Shown: in pieces, positions 23,398 through 35,408 of the stretch | Numbering within the stretch: the first letter of the stretch is position 1 | How the letters are laid out: each line of letters starts with the position of its first letter | NCBI GenBank assembly: GCA_001466705.2 | Contig: LATX02000240.1 | Coordinates: 62,001-126,000, forward strand | Reading direction: 5' to 3' | DNA: 64,000 bases | From: Moniliophthora roreri | Taxonomy: Eukaryota > Basidiomycota > Agaricomycetes > Agaricales > Marasmiaceae | Notes under the pieces: model-generated | Database searches by the model: none | The model's input: the letters and a program-made list of their open reading frames with translations, nothing else | What the model was told of the DNA's origin: nothing | Position numbers and translations under genes: made by a program

Positions 23398-26300
23398 ATG
23401 TCCTCCTGGTTCCGTACCGTACGGTCAGGACCGATTGCAGGACCCGGGCCAAACAGCAAGGAAGTCGACCTTCAACGTTCCGACATGAAGACGACATCCA
23501 GCCTATCCCAGACACCGACAGAATCCTTCAGCCCAACCAAATCTGTGGATTTGCCGGCGCCAGCAACGCAGCAGACGCGAAGGAAGCAAGGCTTTTTAAG
23601 TCGAAGTAGTCCCCTCGATGTCGATCACGACGGAGACCACTCCGAATGTTCGAAGTGGACCGGGTTCACAAAGAACCTTTTCGAGTGGTTCAAAACTCTG
23701 CAAGATACACCCACGACACCAATTCTACACCATCATGATGATTACGAAATGCGTCGGAAAACAGAAGATGAACAGCTGGGGCTACAAGGTGAAATAGACG
23801 AAATAGTGGTGGACAGACTTTGGTCTCAACCGACTTCTCGTCAATCTTCGGAGAACGGAGATGCATCCAGCACCCATTCGAGCATTTGCTCTGCAGATCG
23901 TACCACATTTCAGTCCCAAAATGCTTGGATTCTCGAATCACCCTACAACCCCTATAACTTCGTGCGCTGGAGGTTTTGGCCCAAGTTATACCACTTTTTC
24001 AGCCCTCGGTTCGCAGACAACGCAATGGAGGCAGACTATCGCCGAGAGGACTGGCAGCAGTCAAAGCGGCTAGCACTCGTGGCTTCCGTGTTTTTCCTCG
24101 TCAATTGGATTCTAGGAATGTCAACAATTGCAAAACCGGTTGTTCTAGCAGACCAGGCGCGTTTATGTTTTCTCACCCTCGATTTTATGCTTAACCCCGA
24201 GGAACGCAGATATACTACTATGGCGTAGGTGCTCGAATGACGCCAGGTTAAACTCAAAGTACTTACAGTCGCCGTTAGATCGCTCCGGTGTTATCTCTTC
24301 CCCTCATTTTCATGTGTGCCTATAACTGGCCACGAGACCATCCGATTTTCTACCAGTGCTTCCTATGTTGTTCAGCATGGGCATGGTGCGTATCGATGAA
24401 CCCTCAAAAGAAGTCCTTATTGATTTGGCGTGACGTAGGTCATTATACCAAGTTGTTTTTGCCTATCTGTGTGGTTACAGCGGGGACAGAGCCTTTTGGA
24501 CATGTGGAACCAAGGATTTTCTGCAAACCTTCTAGTACGTCGTGCCTCGCATACGATTCATGCCTCACTTTCCTTATCAACATGCTTCTGCACAGCTATA
24601 CCACTGCACTACAGACAATAGCACTTTTTGGAACCAATCTCAAGAGACTGCCGACCACGCTTGGTGCCTTAATATTTCTAGTCATGTACGTTCTTTTTCC
24701 GTATCTCTGCGCGTTTCGCAAACGTTTTCAATTTGCAGGTCGGCTGTCCTAATCATACCTACACGAGGGTCGTGGTACCGATGCACGTTCAGTCTTCTCA
24801 ACTTTTGAACTGCGCTTATGGCGAATATCACTTTCAGATGTGCTGAACTTTATCGTCTTTCAAGGATTCTTGCTATATATGCATTATGAACGAGAAATGG
24901 CTGGTCTAACGTACTATCTCTATCGTTCGCGAACTAATGCTCTTCCTTGTAGCTGGCCAGGCGCTTCTTCAGACTCAGAATAGAGTACAAGTCACAAATG
25001 GAGCGGACGCAGAAGGCGCAGGCTAATGAACGAAAGGCTGCCGATTCTAAGTACCGCCTCACATCGTGAGTGGTAAACATCCCGTTTGCGATTCGCTGAC
25101 TTCAGCTCTCTTTTAGATACGTTTTCCATGATGAGTATCACGACACTTACCTATACTTTCAACGCTATCTGACGCCAACTCCTCTCCACAGGTCAGAGTG
25201 CCGTTAAATACCGCTCGTGAGTGCATCTTTATCCTGTATCCAACCGAGACATGACTAGAGTCGCGTCCCAGTCCTCGCTGTTCAGAACATGGCGGCATCT
25301 GGCACCATTGCGAAGAGTCAGGAAATTGAGTTCAGTGCCTTGCAAGGCAGTTTAAACATGATGTCTAAAGGTTTGCGAACTCCTACCAGAATGACTGTTT
25401 TGCTGAAATAGTTCACAGTCCTAAATGACGTGCTGGATTTGTATGTCTCAGGATACAGATAGCTTGTGATAATGGATCTCACAGGAACTTTTAGCAACCG
25501 AATGGATAGCGGAAAGTTTGAGTCCGTATCTCGAGTACGTATATACAGTTGACTCAGCCCTCACATCCATTGATAGTCTATGTACCAGCCCTATGCGTTC
25601 CATCAAGTCATGCGGTCGTTGTTTATGCCCCTCAAACTAGCAACGGACCACCGTGGACTGGAGCTGGTCACTAACCTTGACCTAAACATCGACGAGGTCT
25701 CACGTTCCCTGGTTTCTCCTTCCTCCCCATGTCTGACATCATTCCCGCTCTACTCAGGTCGCTAGACGTGCTGCATATACGTCTATGGGAGAAGACCCTG
25801 CTACCATCGAGAAGTACTTGAAGGAGCTACCAAGTGGCGAGGATAACTGGGGCATGGTCGTAGGTGACGAAACCCGACTGAGGCAAGTTGTGACGAACCT
25901 CGCCAAGTAAGTATCAGTCTTCAGAGCAAAGTTGAACGTTATTGAATGAAACACTCAAAGTAATGCATGCAAGTTCACACCAGCGGGCGGCAAAGTTACT
26001 GTCACTACTCGATTAGTATTTCCCGATGAAAAGACGTTTCAGAGCGAGGCCACGGCAGCAGATGGACAGATCAAGTCTCCCTATGACGATGGCCTTGATT
26101 TGAAAATCGTGGAAAGCCACATTTCAGACGCCAGCCATGACCCAACTCCTCAGCCGGACGTCCTTGACCGTATAATCGTTCGTATTGAAGTGAGTGATAC
26201 AGGTTGTGGTATCCGGCCGTATGATATGATAGAATCCAAGTTGTTCTGTACGTCTATTTCTTGGATTTCATCGCACACACTCTCACTTAAGCACCGTATC

Positions 26301-27793
26301 CAGCTGCCTTTAATCAAACTGAACAAGGTCGACGGCAAGGTACGAAACATTAGTTGATCTCGGCGCTACCCATATGTATATAGTTTCACAGGTGGGAAAG
26401 GGACAGGGTTGGGCCTCGCCCTCGTACGCCTGATCGTGAAACTGAGCGGTGGGCGTTTGGGCGTCCGCTCAAAGGTTGGCTATATCAATCATTCTGGAAC
26501 CCTCGACCGCTAATCCGTTCAAAGGTCGGCCATGGGTCGTCATTCTGGGTCGAGCTTCCCTTAGGTGTCGGCGCCAAAACATTCATTTCGCCGGATGACC
26601 TTGCCATTCCCGATCAAGTAATGACTTCCCCGAAAGACAATACATTTACCGAGTTATTCAAAGTGGCCAGCAGAGGGACTGGAGCATCCATATTGTCAAG
26701 CAGAGGCGCAACGGAAGAATGTGATCCCGCAAGGATACGGGAAATGCAGGCACAATCCGGTTCCGTGGTGTACGGTCTAACGGTTGAAGGCGAGCCTTGA
26801 TCTCACAAAATTGAAACGTTCATGATTAAACCTTCCCGACAGAAGGGAAATACTCGAGTTACTTTTCCGTGCCGACTCGGACAATTGGAAATCCTTTCGA
26901 GACTCCAAACTCCACTTCATCGCGCGTATCGGAAAAGAAACGTTCTCAGGGCATTGAGCTCCCTAGTGACTCGACAACAGAGAATGCCGCTTTAACGCCA
27001 GTGCCTACCTTGACATGTCCTCCGCTTGAACACCGACATTCACCGTCACCCCTATTCGAACAGGGCCTACAAGTTCTAGTAGTGGATGACGATGCTCTCA
27101 CACGAAAGCTAATGAAGCGCTTGCTGGAAAGACTCGGCTGCGTTGTAACTACTGCAGAGAACGGTGACAAAGCCCTGCAGATTCTATTAGGTAAAGATCA
27201 GGAGCCCAGACTTGGCGAACAGAGCGAAACGACGGATCGTCCTTCGTTGGAAACCGCCAGCAAATTCTCCTGTATATTTTTGGGTAAGACGCTTTTCAAC
27301 TCATTGAAATGCGATATGCTCACCACTAGCCTAGATAATCAAATGCCTGTAACATCGTAAGTCTTTTCACGCTGAATCTACATGATGATCTGATGCCTTC
27401 CTCAGTGGGTTGATGGCGGTTGGGAGGCTACGGGAAGTAAGGGGCAGAAGTGACTTTGTCGTCGGTGTGACTGGTGGGTGTTGTTACCGTGGAATAACTA
27501 GATGTTCACTCTCGTTCTTCTCAGGCAACGCATTGATCAATGATCAAAAGGTAAAGTAATACATTTCCTCCGCGTTCCATTTTGACAATGTCTCCGTCTT
27601 GGCTATTTAGGAATTCCTGGAGGCAGGCGCTGATTAGTGAGTCTTAAAGTTTAATAGCCAGTACCTTCAGGTTAAATATGACCGACCTATTCTCCACAGC
27701 GTTCTCACCAAGCCTGTCCTCGAACGAAGTTTAAAAAGTATGTTACATCTAGCGGACGAGCGGCGGAAGGCATTTAGCAGAGCAGAACAGTGA
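23398..27793 (+). CDS. Membrane-bound hybrid histidine kinase
   Basis: This is a two-component sensor with kinase and receiver in one chain. It begins with a long disordered cytoplasmic region (ATG at 23398). Hydrophobic segments follow: LALVASVFFLVNWILG, PVLSLPLIFMCAY, and one around TALQTIALFGTNLKRLP. A coiled linker leads to the phospho-acceptor region, SYVFH at 25118-25129, then PLNTALLAVQNM. The ATPase domain has NLANNACKFTPAGG (N box), EVSDTGCGI (G1) and GTGLGLALVRLIVKLSGG (G2). The receiver has VLVVDDDALTRKLMK, the phosphorylatable Asp in FLDNQMPVTSG, VTGNA and LTKPV. More than ten short introns; several early junctions are provisional. The H-box exon junction is unusual (see findings). 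The ligand is unknown. Confidence 0.88.
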
Positions 27794-29517
27794 CTATCTA
27801 TCCTTGATATATTTCTTCTTTTGGGCACATTTGTGGACTTTGTTGTGTATATGTGTCATTTGTAGCATTAGCCATTAGCCATTCGTATCCTACTTATTCT
27901 GAATAGTCATTTTATAGGGTTTCGAGGTGATCTAGATTCTGTAGTGAACACCCATTTACGCCCACAACCCAAGGTTCTCGCCTGGGATACCCTTGTCCAT
28001 GATCACCACCTTCTCACCAACGATCCCGATCTCGTCAACAGTTGGTTCTTGTGGGAAGCTATTTCACGGAAATGATACCGGAATAAGGGTAAAGCATCAA
28101 AGACTTGGACGAGCACGACGCAAGGAATTCCGGACTTGAGCTCAAGCCACTACGGCAAGTTGGGTTCAATGATCGTGTACTCATAACGGAGCTAGAACGG
28201 GTGTTCAGAGGCGTCATTCGAGAATCGAAAACTTGCTGTCTACGGATCCAGGCTTCACCCTACATGACTAGGACCGTTAGGACGAGTTAATTAGACGAAC
28301 TTATACATGCATCTCCTGCGGAGAACCCTCTAGGAAAAGTGCAAGCGGGAGAATAGCATGCCACGATAGTCCGGTTCTCGCAGTAGCTGTGATACTTTTT
28401 GCATTCTCAGTCTGCTGACAAGTAAAGCAGGGTGGGTTCACCGCGGAAAACTGGGGCATCTTCGCCTTCCTTTCGGTTTCAAGAGTCCTATGATCCACAC
28501 CATTCTTGATATAGCTGCTTTTCGATATCGGGACTTCGCTGTGGGCTGTGGGGTAGACCGCCACCCGCTTCAAGTTTCCCTTTCGCCCATACTAATCTTG
28601 TACTAGTCCCACTGTTTTTGGTTTACATCGCTGACAGTAGCAGGAATATATTTAGGAATCAGGGGAACCCAGGGGATGTCGATGCATAGAATATGAATAT
28701 GGCTCTCTAAGAACATAGCTTGGCCACAGTACTACGCAGAGGTGCAAGTCGCAGACAACTACTATTTGGTTGTTGACAATTTTATAACTTCCCACGATTC
28801 CTTTTTCTAAACCACCAGCTACCCAGATTCAAAACCCTCTTTGAGATCGTGCAGTATGCTTCTCTGTACGACATCTAAGGGATGTAGCCTGACCATCTGT
28901 ATGGCCACTTTTCTCCGTCGTTGTCTGACTGACAAAATTGTGTCAGCATGTCAGTGTTATTGGAAGCGACCAACGTCCGCTCAAACAATGCCATATGCCA
29001 ACCTTCGGGAAGTGTGGCCACCTCAAGAAGCATGTTGTAAACCGCATTACACTGTAGTGAATTGCCCGGGAATGTAGCGGGGCTCACTAGCGCGAAAGTT
29101 TGCGGCCTCCAAGCGGCCTCCGGTCAACAAAATCCTATGATGCAACGGAGATGAGCCTTGTCGAGATATTCTTTCAAGGAATCTCGGTCCGCCGAGCATT
29201 CTCTGGACTCCATAGGCGATTATTTGTTCTATCACTCCCAAGCCTTAAACATCGCGCATGCGTCTCGGCCGCGCTAGAATAGCACCTTCCTTTTTTGTCA
29301 TTGCCTTGCTTCGATACTCGAACACTCGTGCCAATGTCCAGACTTTCATAACCCAACAATCCACTTTTCGACCATCGTTGACCACCGGAACTGGCAGATC
29401 CGCGTAGGTCCGAGCTCGCGCTGCGTCCGCTATATATTATGCTGATCTGTATTCAGATCCTGCATTTTATTCCGCTCTTGGAAGTTCTACTATCATCCAT
29501 CTGCTCCAAACCCTCAA
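27794..29517. other. Intergenic, no gene supported
   Basis: About 1.7 kb with short frames only (for example 28841-29077 and its antisense 28875-29087). None shows a known domain or a convincing exon chain. The last 150 bases before 29518 probably form the core promoter of the next RING gene: a TATATATTATG stretch lies near 29430. Confidence 0.5.
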
Positions 29518-30482
29518 ATGCCTTTGTGCAGTATATGTCTCGATGAGCTGAAAGCTCCGGTCTCAATATCTTGTGGTACGTTGAAAACTGTCCTAACTTT
29601 CTTCTCTCATTCTGACAACCCTGTCTTCACGAATAGGACATGTTTTCTGTAACAGCTGTCTTTTCAATGCAGTTAATGCGAAGAAGTCGTGTACCAACTT
29701 GCATTCGTGTCCATCGTGCCGGTCTCCATTCTCTATCAGTGAGTCAAAGAGTTAAGATGTAATCAACCGTTCCCACTGACCCACTTTTTCGCCAGTGACG
29801 ATGGACCCCGCTCTCGTTCCTGCGCATCTTCGGCCCTATATTGTGCCGAGTATACGGAAACTCTACCTGGACGAATCACCAGCAGGCTCTTCTACGGAAG
29901 TCTCCTCATCCACATCCTCTCTCGCATTATCAGAATGCAATCGCCTGACCGCGGAGAACACTGTTCTAAGAACCAACTGTTGTATTTGGCGGAGACGAGC
30001 TGAGACTCATGCGGCCGCCACTTTTGGTCTCCTCAATGTAGCACGTATGGCGAAACAACGGGTCATACAACTCGAACACGAAAAAGAGGAGCTAGAGCGG
30101 AGCTGCACGATCTTGAAGAGGAAGTTGGAAGCGGAAGAGTGCGTTTTACTAACTTTCCCGAAACGGCCCCCGAATTGACCGTTGTGATATCTACAGAGCT
30201 CTATTGAATTCGCGTTTCGGGAATCTGCATCACCTCTCCGATTCACCTACCCTCTCATCATCTGATCCAGCAACCCCCTCCTGCCTATCGACGCCTGAAC
30301 TCACAACCATGCCATGTTCTGGACATTGGCTTGACATGTCAAGCTGCCCGACCGAGGATCATGGGGATCCTGTAACCTCTCCACCTCCTACAAAACGCCG
30401 AAGGCGAGAGAAGGTTGCGTCCACCACGCCAGTTCGACGGTCTCGGAGGCGGCATACTCCGTATACGCGTCCATACCCTTGA
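29518..30482 (+). CDS. RING finger (C3HC4) protein with short coiled coil
   Basis: Exons 29518-29575, 29637-29738, 29796-30138 and 30197-30482 join in frame to 262 residues. The RING is at the extreme N-terminus: CSICLDELKAPVSISCGHVFC, seen here in two parts across intron 1, then CPSCRSPFSI. After it comes a block, HLRPYIVPSIRKLYLDESPA, that is recognisably shared with the gene at 49.4 kb. A short coiled coil (RVIQLEHEKEELERSCTILK) and a basic C-terminus (PPTKRRRREK, VRRSRRRH) suggest nuclear localisation. Introns 1 and 2 fall at the same codons and phases as in the 49.4 kb gene, so the two are paralogs. Likely an E3 ubiquitin ligase; substrate unknown. Confidence 0.84.
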
Positions 30483-32257
30483 CGACACGAATCTACTATG
30501 GACTGAAGGAGTTCGTTACGACTCGCCTCTGTTACGTTACTTGAACGATATACCCCGTTTCCTGAACCATCATGATCATGTATAATCATCAGATCTCATC
30601 ACACAATGAAGATGAAAGTGCAACGATTATGATAGTGTGTTCTGGTGTTTCGCCGCTGAAGAGTTTCATCGATGAGGAACTCGTGGTTCGTGAAGTAATG
30701 TGTTGTGATTGTATTTTGGCTACGGGTGATCGACGGGCACAACGGACCCCCCATTCGGTGCTCGTATGCATGAAACTGTATAAACTGGTTTGCGTAATTG
30801 GTCCCAGGTTCCGACGGAACTTTGGTTACTAACTCGGGCATCAGTGATCAAGCTTAGCAAGGAAGATAGTGGATCACATCTCAAGATCTCAAGTTCGATG
30901 GATCCTGTTTTACTATCTAAATATGGGTCTGTGTTTTATTTGCAACTCGCTACATCAGCTATCAATGATCCATACTGAATGCTCTTTCGTGAGGAAGCTC
31001 GTTGAGACACAGAGGGGCATTCATTATAACTACTTGCGCAGAGAATCATGCGGCGCTCACGGCCGAGTTTCAACATCGCAAACATCGTCCAGTCCCAATA
31101 GGAAATTTAGGCATAACGTCCCTCGACGGAAGGCTTCAGACCGTCACCCGGTGTTTGCAAGCACACGACTTCTCGGAAATTCGGGGTGGGTCAAGACGTT
31201 AGTACTGGAGTGAACGGTCATATGTGGATGCTCTGACTACGTGTACTCTGCAATGTCGCGCCAGTCCGATCAATAACGGACGCGTTTCTTTCTGTGAGAG
31301 TAATTGGGGGTTGGCGCGGCAGGTGCAAGAATAGTTCCGCACTGTCGCCGGAACAGACCTTGAAAGTGACACTTTTTGCGAAAAGGTCATTTAGGGATCC
31401 ACCGACGGAGCATGCCCGCCACCGGCACCCCGCGCAGCATGCTGTTAAGCAAATGCTAAGCGTGACTCATCGCGCAGAACGGACCTGGTGACCTTGAACT
31501 CAATAAATCTGAATCCCACCTCAAGCAACGGTAAGCTTCAGTGCGTCAGCAGTCAATCTGCTCCCGAGAGCAATCCTAGACTGATTAATTGGACAGCATA
31601 AATCGTACCACCATACATAAGCGGTTGATAAACAAGAACCGTTGGCTTGAATGATGATCAGCTCAGCGTTTGGGTATGATGCGAAACTTAGAATAAGTGA
31701 GATGCCATATCCGTATTGATATATCAAGTCCTCAAGAACTATACCATCGAGAAGTCGTCCACAAGAGCACCCGAGCTCGATTTCACCCGAAGGTTAGCAA
31801 CATGTCACTTCGGGACATCCGACTTGGAACTACAACCCTGAGAGTTGTCGCTCGGATAAGGTTTGACACAACTCTTATCTGACCAGTGCTCAGCGTCGCT
31901 ATCTTGATAGTGACGCACCCACTAGAAACCTTTTTCTGCTTGTTAACTGTTTTTGGTTAGCTTGAATAATACTTAGATTGCGACGGCTTTCGAGGCGGAA
32001 TGTCATCTCATGGTTTTATACTTGAAGGCGTCCTTGCTTCATGCGGTATGAGTTATAGCCACTACACCTCTAGGGCAATTGTGGCTAAACCTCCAACTGT
32101 CATGAGATCTTGAGCATCACACACTGACCCTGCATGACAGACTCAGGGTTCACTGGATTGGGTGCTCAAAGTCTAGGCTGTATAGACAAAGTAGATGTTC
32201 CTGACAACGTCATTAGTTCATGTAGAAATATACGCTCGCATTGCGATGAACTCGGAC
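30483..32257. other. Intergenic, no gene supported
   Basis: About 1.8 kb without a recognisable gene. Several frames of 60-114 codons (for example 30869-31213) have no domain and no plausible splice partners. It lies between two gene 3' ends (RING plus strand, MFS minus strand), so it is unusually long for a convergent spacer and may hold decayed sequence. Confidence 0.5.
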
Positions 32258-34632
32258 TCACTGTCTGTCCGTAAGGTCGGCAAAAGCATGCCTCTCTCGC
32301 TCCTTCTGCACATCAGCATCTGTCCACCCTTTCCTAGCCTTCAATTCCTCGATCTGTGCCCGCTTTTTCTTATTCAAGCGAAGATTAATCCAGCGTAAGA
32401 GGAAGCAGACGAACAGCTGGACAGTCAGGAGAATCATAATTGCAATCTTGCCCGGTATGTAGCCGGGTGCATCTTTGGGAAGGAAGATCTCCGTTCCAAT
32501 GATGTTTCCGATACTAAAAGAGACCAGTGTCATAGCGTTGATAGTGCTCTTCTTGGTATGGCCACCGGTGTTACTGAGGGAGAAAAGAAGATCTCGGATC
32601 ACACAATGCATAGCGCGCATGAAAAGGGGACACACTAACCTGGCATTGTATGCATACACCGTTGATAGTGCGCTGCCATATGTACCGATGAGGTAGATTG
32701 CTGGAAGATAAATTTAGAGACAACTATGTGCGCTAATTAGCTGCAAGACGAACCAAATAACAGTGCTCCTTTGTTACCGCTATCGTTCAGCCCTATCAAC
32801 ATAGCTATAAAGGACTCTGAGTTAATAGATGCTTAGCAGCTATTTCAAAACGTACCTGAGCCAACGATAGTTGGGATCAAGGCGAGTACAATAGGAATCA
32901 TTCGTTCCGACTGAGAAAGAATGTCAAACGTCTCGAAGGTCTCGCGAAGGGGTACCAGGTACCAGTTACCTTCTTATCAGAGTACCAACCACAAAGGAGA
33001 ACGGTAAGTGCAGCCACAGCTCCTCCGGGAGTCGACAGGATCAGAGTTTGTTTAGTCCTTGTAATAGCTTAGCACATAGGAAACGCTTTTGGAGACGGGA
33101 CTCACGTATATCCAAAGCTTTTGATGATGATATTACTGACTATCAAAGAGACATTCATGAGCTATACGAGACTGGTAAACAAGATTCCGCACAGTTGCTG
33201 ATCCCGCCGTTGGGTATACTTGCTGCCGGAGCGCGTCATAATGTCATTTGTAGACCAAGAAGGCTGACAATGAGTACTTACTAAGTAAAGTGGTCAAAAC
33301 AATCAACCATGTCCTGATATCGGTGAGCGCCTCGATCGCTTGGTCCTTTTTGAGCGTTCTGTTTGCTACCCCGACCTGATCATCTCTAACTCGTTCTAAT
33401 GCTGCGATGCGTTCCTCAGGCGTGAGGAAGCGTGCATAGACGGGAGAATCAGGCATCCAGATCAATACAGAGATTCCCACCAACACAGCGAGGCCCCCAA
33501 GAAGAATATAAATGATCTTCCAGGTCGCGAGTTTCCTGCCATCGTAAAACGAGATCCCCTGTAAGTAAGCGTGGTAAGACGGTGCACGTGCGAGACAGGG
33601 ATTTCACACAGACATAGGCCACGAAGCCTCCAAAGATTTGGGTCAATCCGTTCTGACTCACAGTCAAATGCGTGTAAGGAAAAACGATTCAGACCCTGCA
33701 TACCATGACATAGAACCAAGATATACGCTTGGCCTGTGAATCAATCATGGTGAGCAGATTGATAGGCAATGCAGCGCAAGTGGGATTACTTGTTCGTTCT
33801 TCTTGTAAAACATCGAAATGATGAGAATCAAAATCGGGGCGACACAGCTCTCACACATTCCAAGCAGGAAACGCAAAGCAAAAAAGGCTCCAAAGGACTC
33901 AGCAACAGCGTGAAGAGCTAGAACAATGCCCCATATGACTATGTTGGTGCCTTGCATTCCGGAATCAGGATGTACCGCAGATCAATGCTCACAATCTTGA
34001 ACACACCAAGGTACTTCGCTACTCGTGTCTTTTGGGACAGATACACGGTGGGAAATTCGAAGACTAAGAAGCCTGCAGCGAGAGCCTGAGTAGGTGGGGC
34101 TACGTGGCGAAAGCGAACACACCAAGATAGAACGCCATGGAGACTAGATTATAATTCTGAGATGTATCCAGTCAGATTCTGTCGGCCACCACTTTTGAAA
34201 GGACTTACCTGACCAGTAATGGGTAGCCCCATGATACTTGGCGAACAGACTTGAGCACAAATAACATGGTAAGCAGACCATCCTCACCTTGCATAGTTCA
34301 ACGAGGTCTTGTCCCTGAAGTCTGCCGGTAAATGTCACGACTTGTTATTGTTACCGTGTTACTCACAAGAATTGCGTGAAGTAAACTGAGGCGCAGAGGG
34401 GCGGGATCAGGAGATCCTGCGGAGGATATGAGAAGCTGAAGCAAGACACCAAAATATCATACCGAGCACACACCAACTTCTTCCGAAGCCTTCTATTGTA
34501 TTCTTCACTGAATTCAGTCGTCCTTTCCACCCCCACCAGCTGAAGGGCTTCGTCTCCTTTGGATAGGTTGATCAGCTCGGAGGATGCAGAGGACCTTTCG
34601 GCTTTCTCGTCAAACGAGGTGGATGAAGGCAT
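32258..34632 (-). CDS. MFS transporter, allantoate-permease type (anion:cation symporter family)
   Basis: This is an intact-looking twelve-span plasma-membrane transporter read leftward from the ATG at 34632-34630. Exon 1 encodes ELINLSKGDEALQLVGVER; exon 2 gives DLLIPPLCASVYFTQFL, the TM1 region. Then MGLPITGQ, GFLVFEFPTVYLSQKTRVAK, and TNIVIWGIVLALHAVAESFG with FALRFLLGMCESCVAPILI. After the central loop (RFLTPEERIAALERVRDDQ) come the C-terminal spans, ending RWINLRLNKKKRAQIEEL and KARKGWTDADVQKERE before TGA at 32258. The gene is cut by many introns of about 50 bases; I have not fixed every one. A broken paralog lies at 10.6-12.6 kb. A different MFS subfamily starts 776 bases away in the opposite direction. 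Substrate unknown. Confidence 0.84.
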
Positions 34633-35408
34633 CGTCCTTTAGCAAGGTAGTACCGGGAAGACTGGAATTGTAGAAGGCTCCATTGGCATGGGTTCGACCT
34701 ATATAAGTACCTATTAGAAAGTTATATATAAACGAGGGCATCAAGGATAAGGATTATATCCTGGAAAGTGTCACCAGACCTGATAAGCTTGACATTTGAA
34801 GGAAAACGATCCCATGTAACGCATGGAGATGCTTTACTGATAAAAGGCGCGCTGTGAGGAAAGAGACGAAGAGACGAAGTAGTTTTTTTTTCTTTCTTCG
34901 GTAATATTTTCTGGTTTGTCCAAAGCAAAAGGCTTGTTCATTGCTCGAAAAGTACGAGTTGATGCGAGAGAACGATTACAGTCGCGAGGTGACGAAGAGT
35001 TACCGACAGGTTGCGCCACGTGGGAGTTACGTACTAAAAGCGCCGAAGGTACCACTCCGCAGTTGCGGTTCAAAACCTAGTCTCGCATACTCATCTGGCC
35101 TCGAGGCTCAGCTCACCGCAGGCCAAGTCAAAGACGATTAATCGGTGGATCCCAAACTCGAACTCTTCTTCCCAGCCTCTTTTATACTAGTCAATGCCGC
35201 CGCTCCGTTGTTCATTCCCGGACCTTTGCATCAATTCTTCAACTCCATTCAAACCTCCATTTCCCACACAATTCTGCGCTCAATAGTCATGTGTAGGGTC
35301 TCTTGGCAGTCTGAAAGAGTCTGGAAGAGCTTCAATATAATACACTATACGCGTTCCCATGGTCGACTCAACTCAAGTTCACCCAACGCAGCCTGAGGAC
35401 TTTCGAAC
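34633..35408. promoter_or_regulatory. Divergent intergenic region between two MFS genes
   Basis: This 776-base spacer must hold promoters for both flanking transporters. Its last 180 bases or so (about 35220-35408) resemble the sequence just upstream of the second tandem MFS copy (about 38080-38210), so the duplication includes promoter-proximal DNA. No defined element was recognised. Confidence 0.5.

Noticed and set aside
28841..29087. Overlapping frames on both strands in the 27.8-29.5 kb gap
   Set aside because: Neither shows a domain; overlap of this size is expected by chance.
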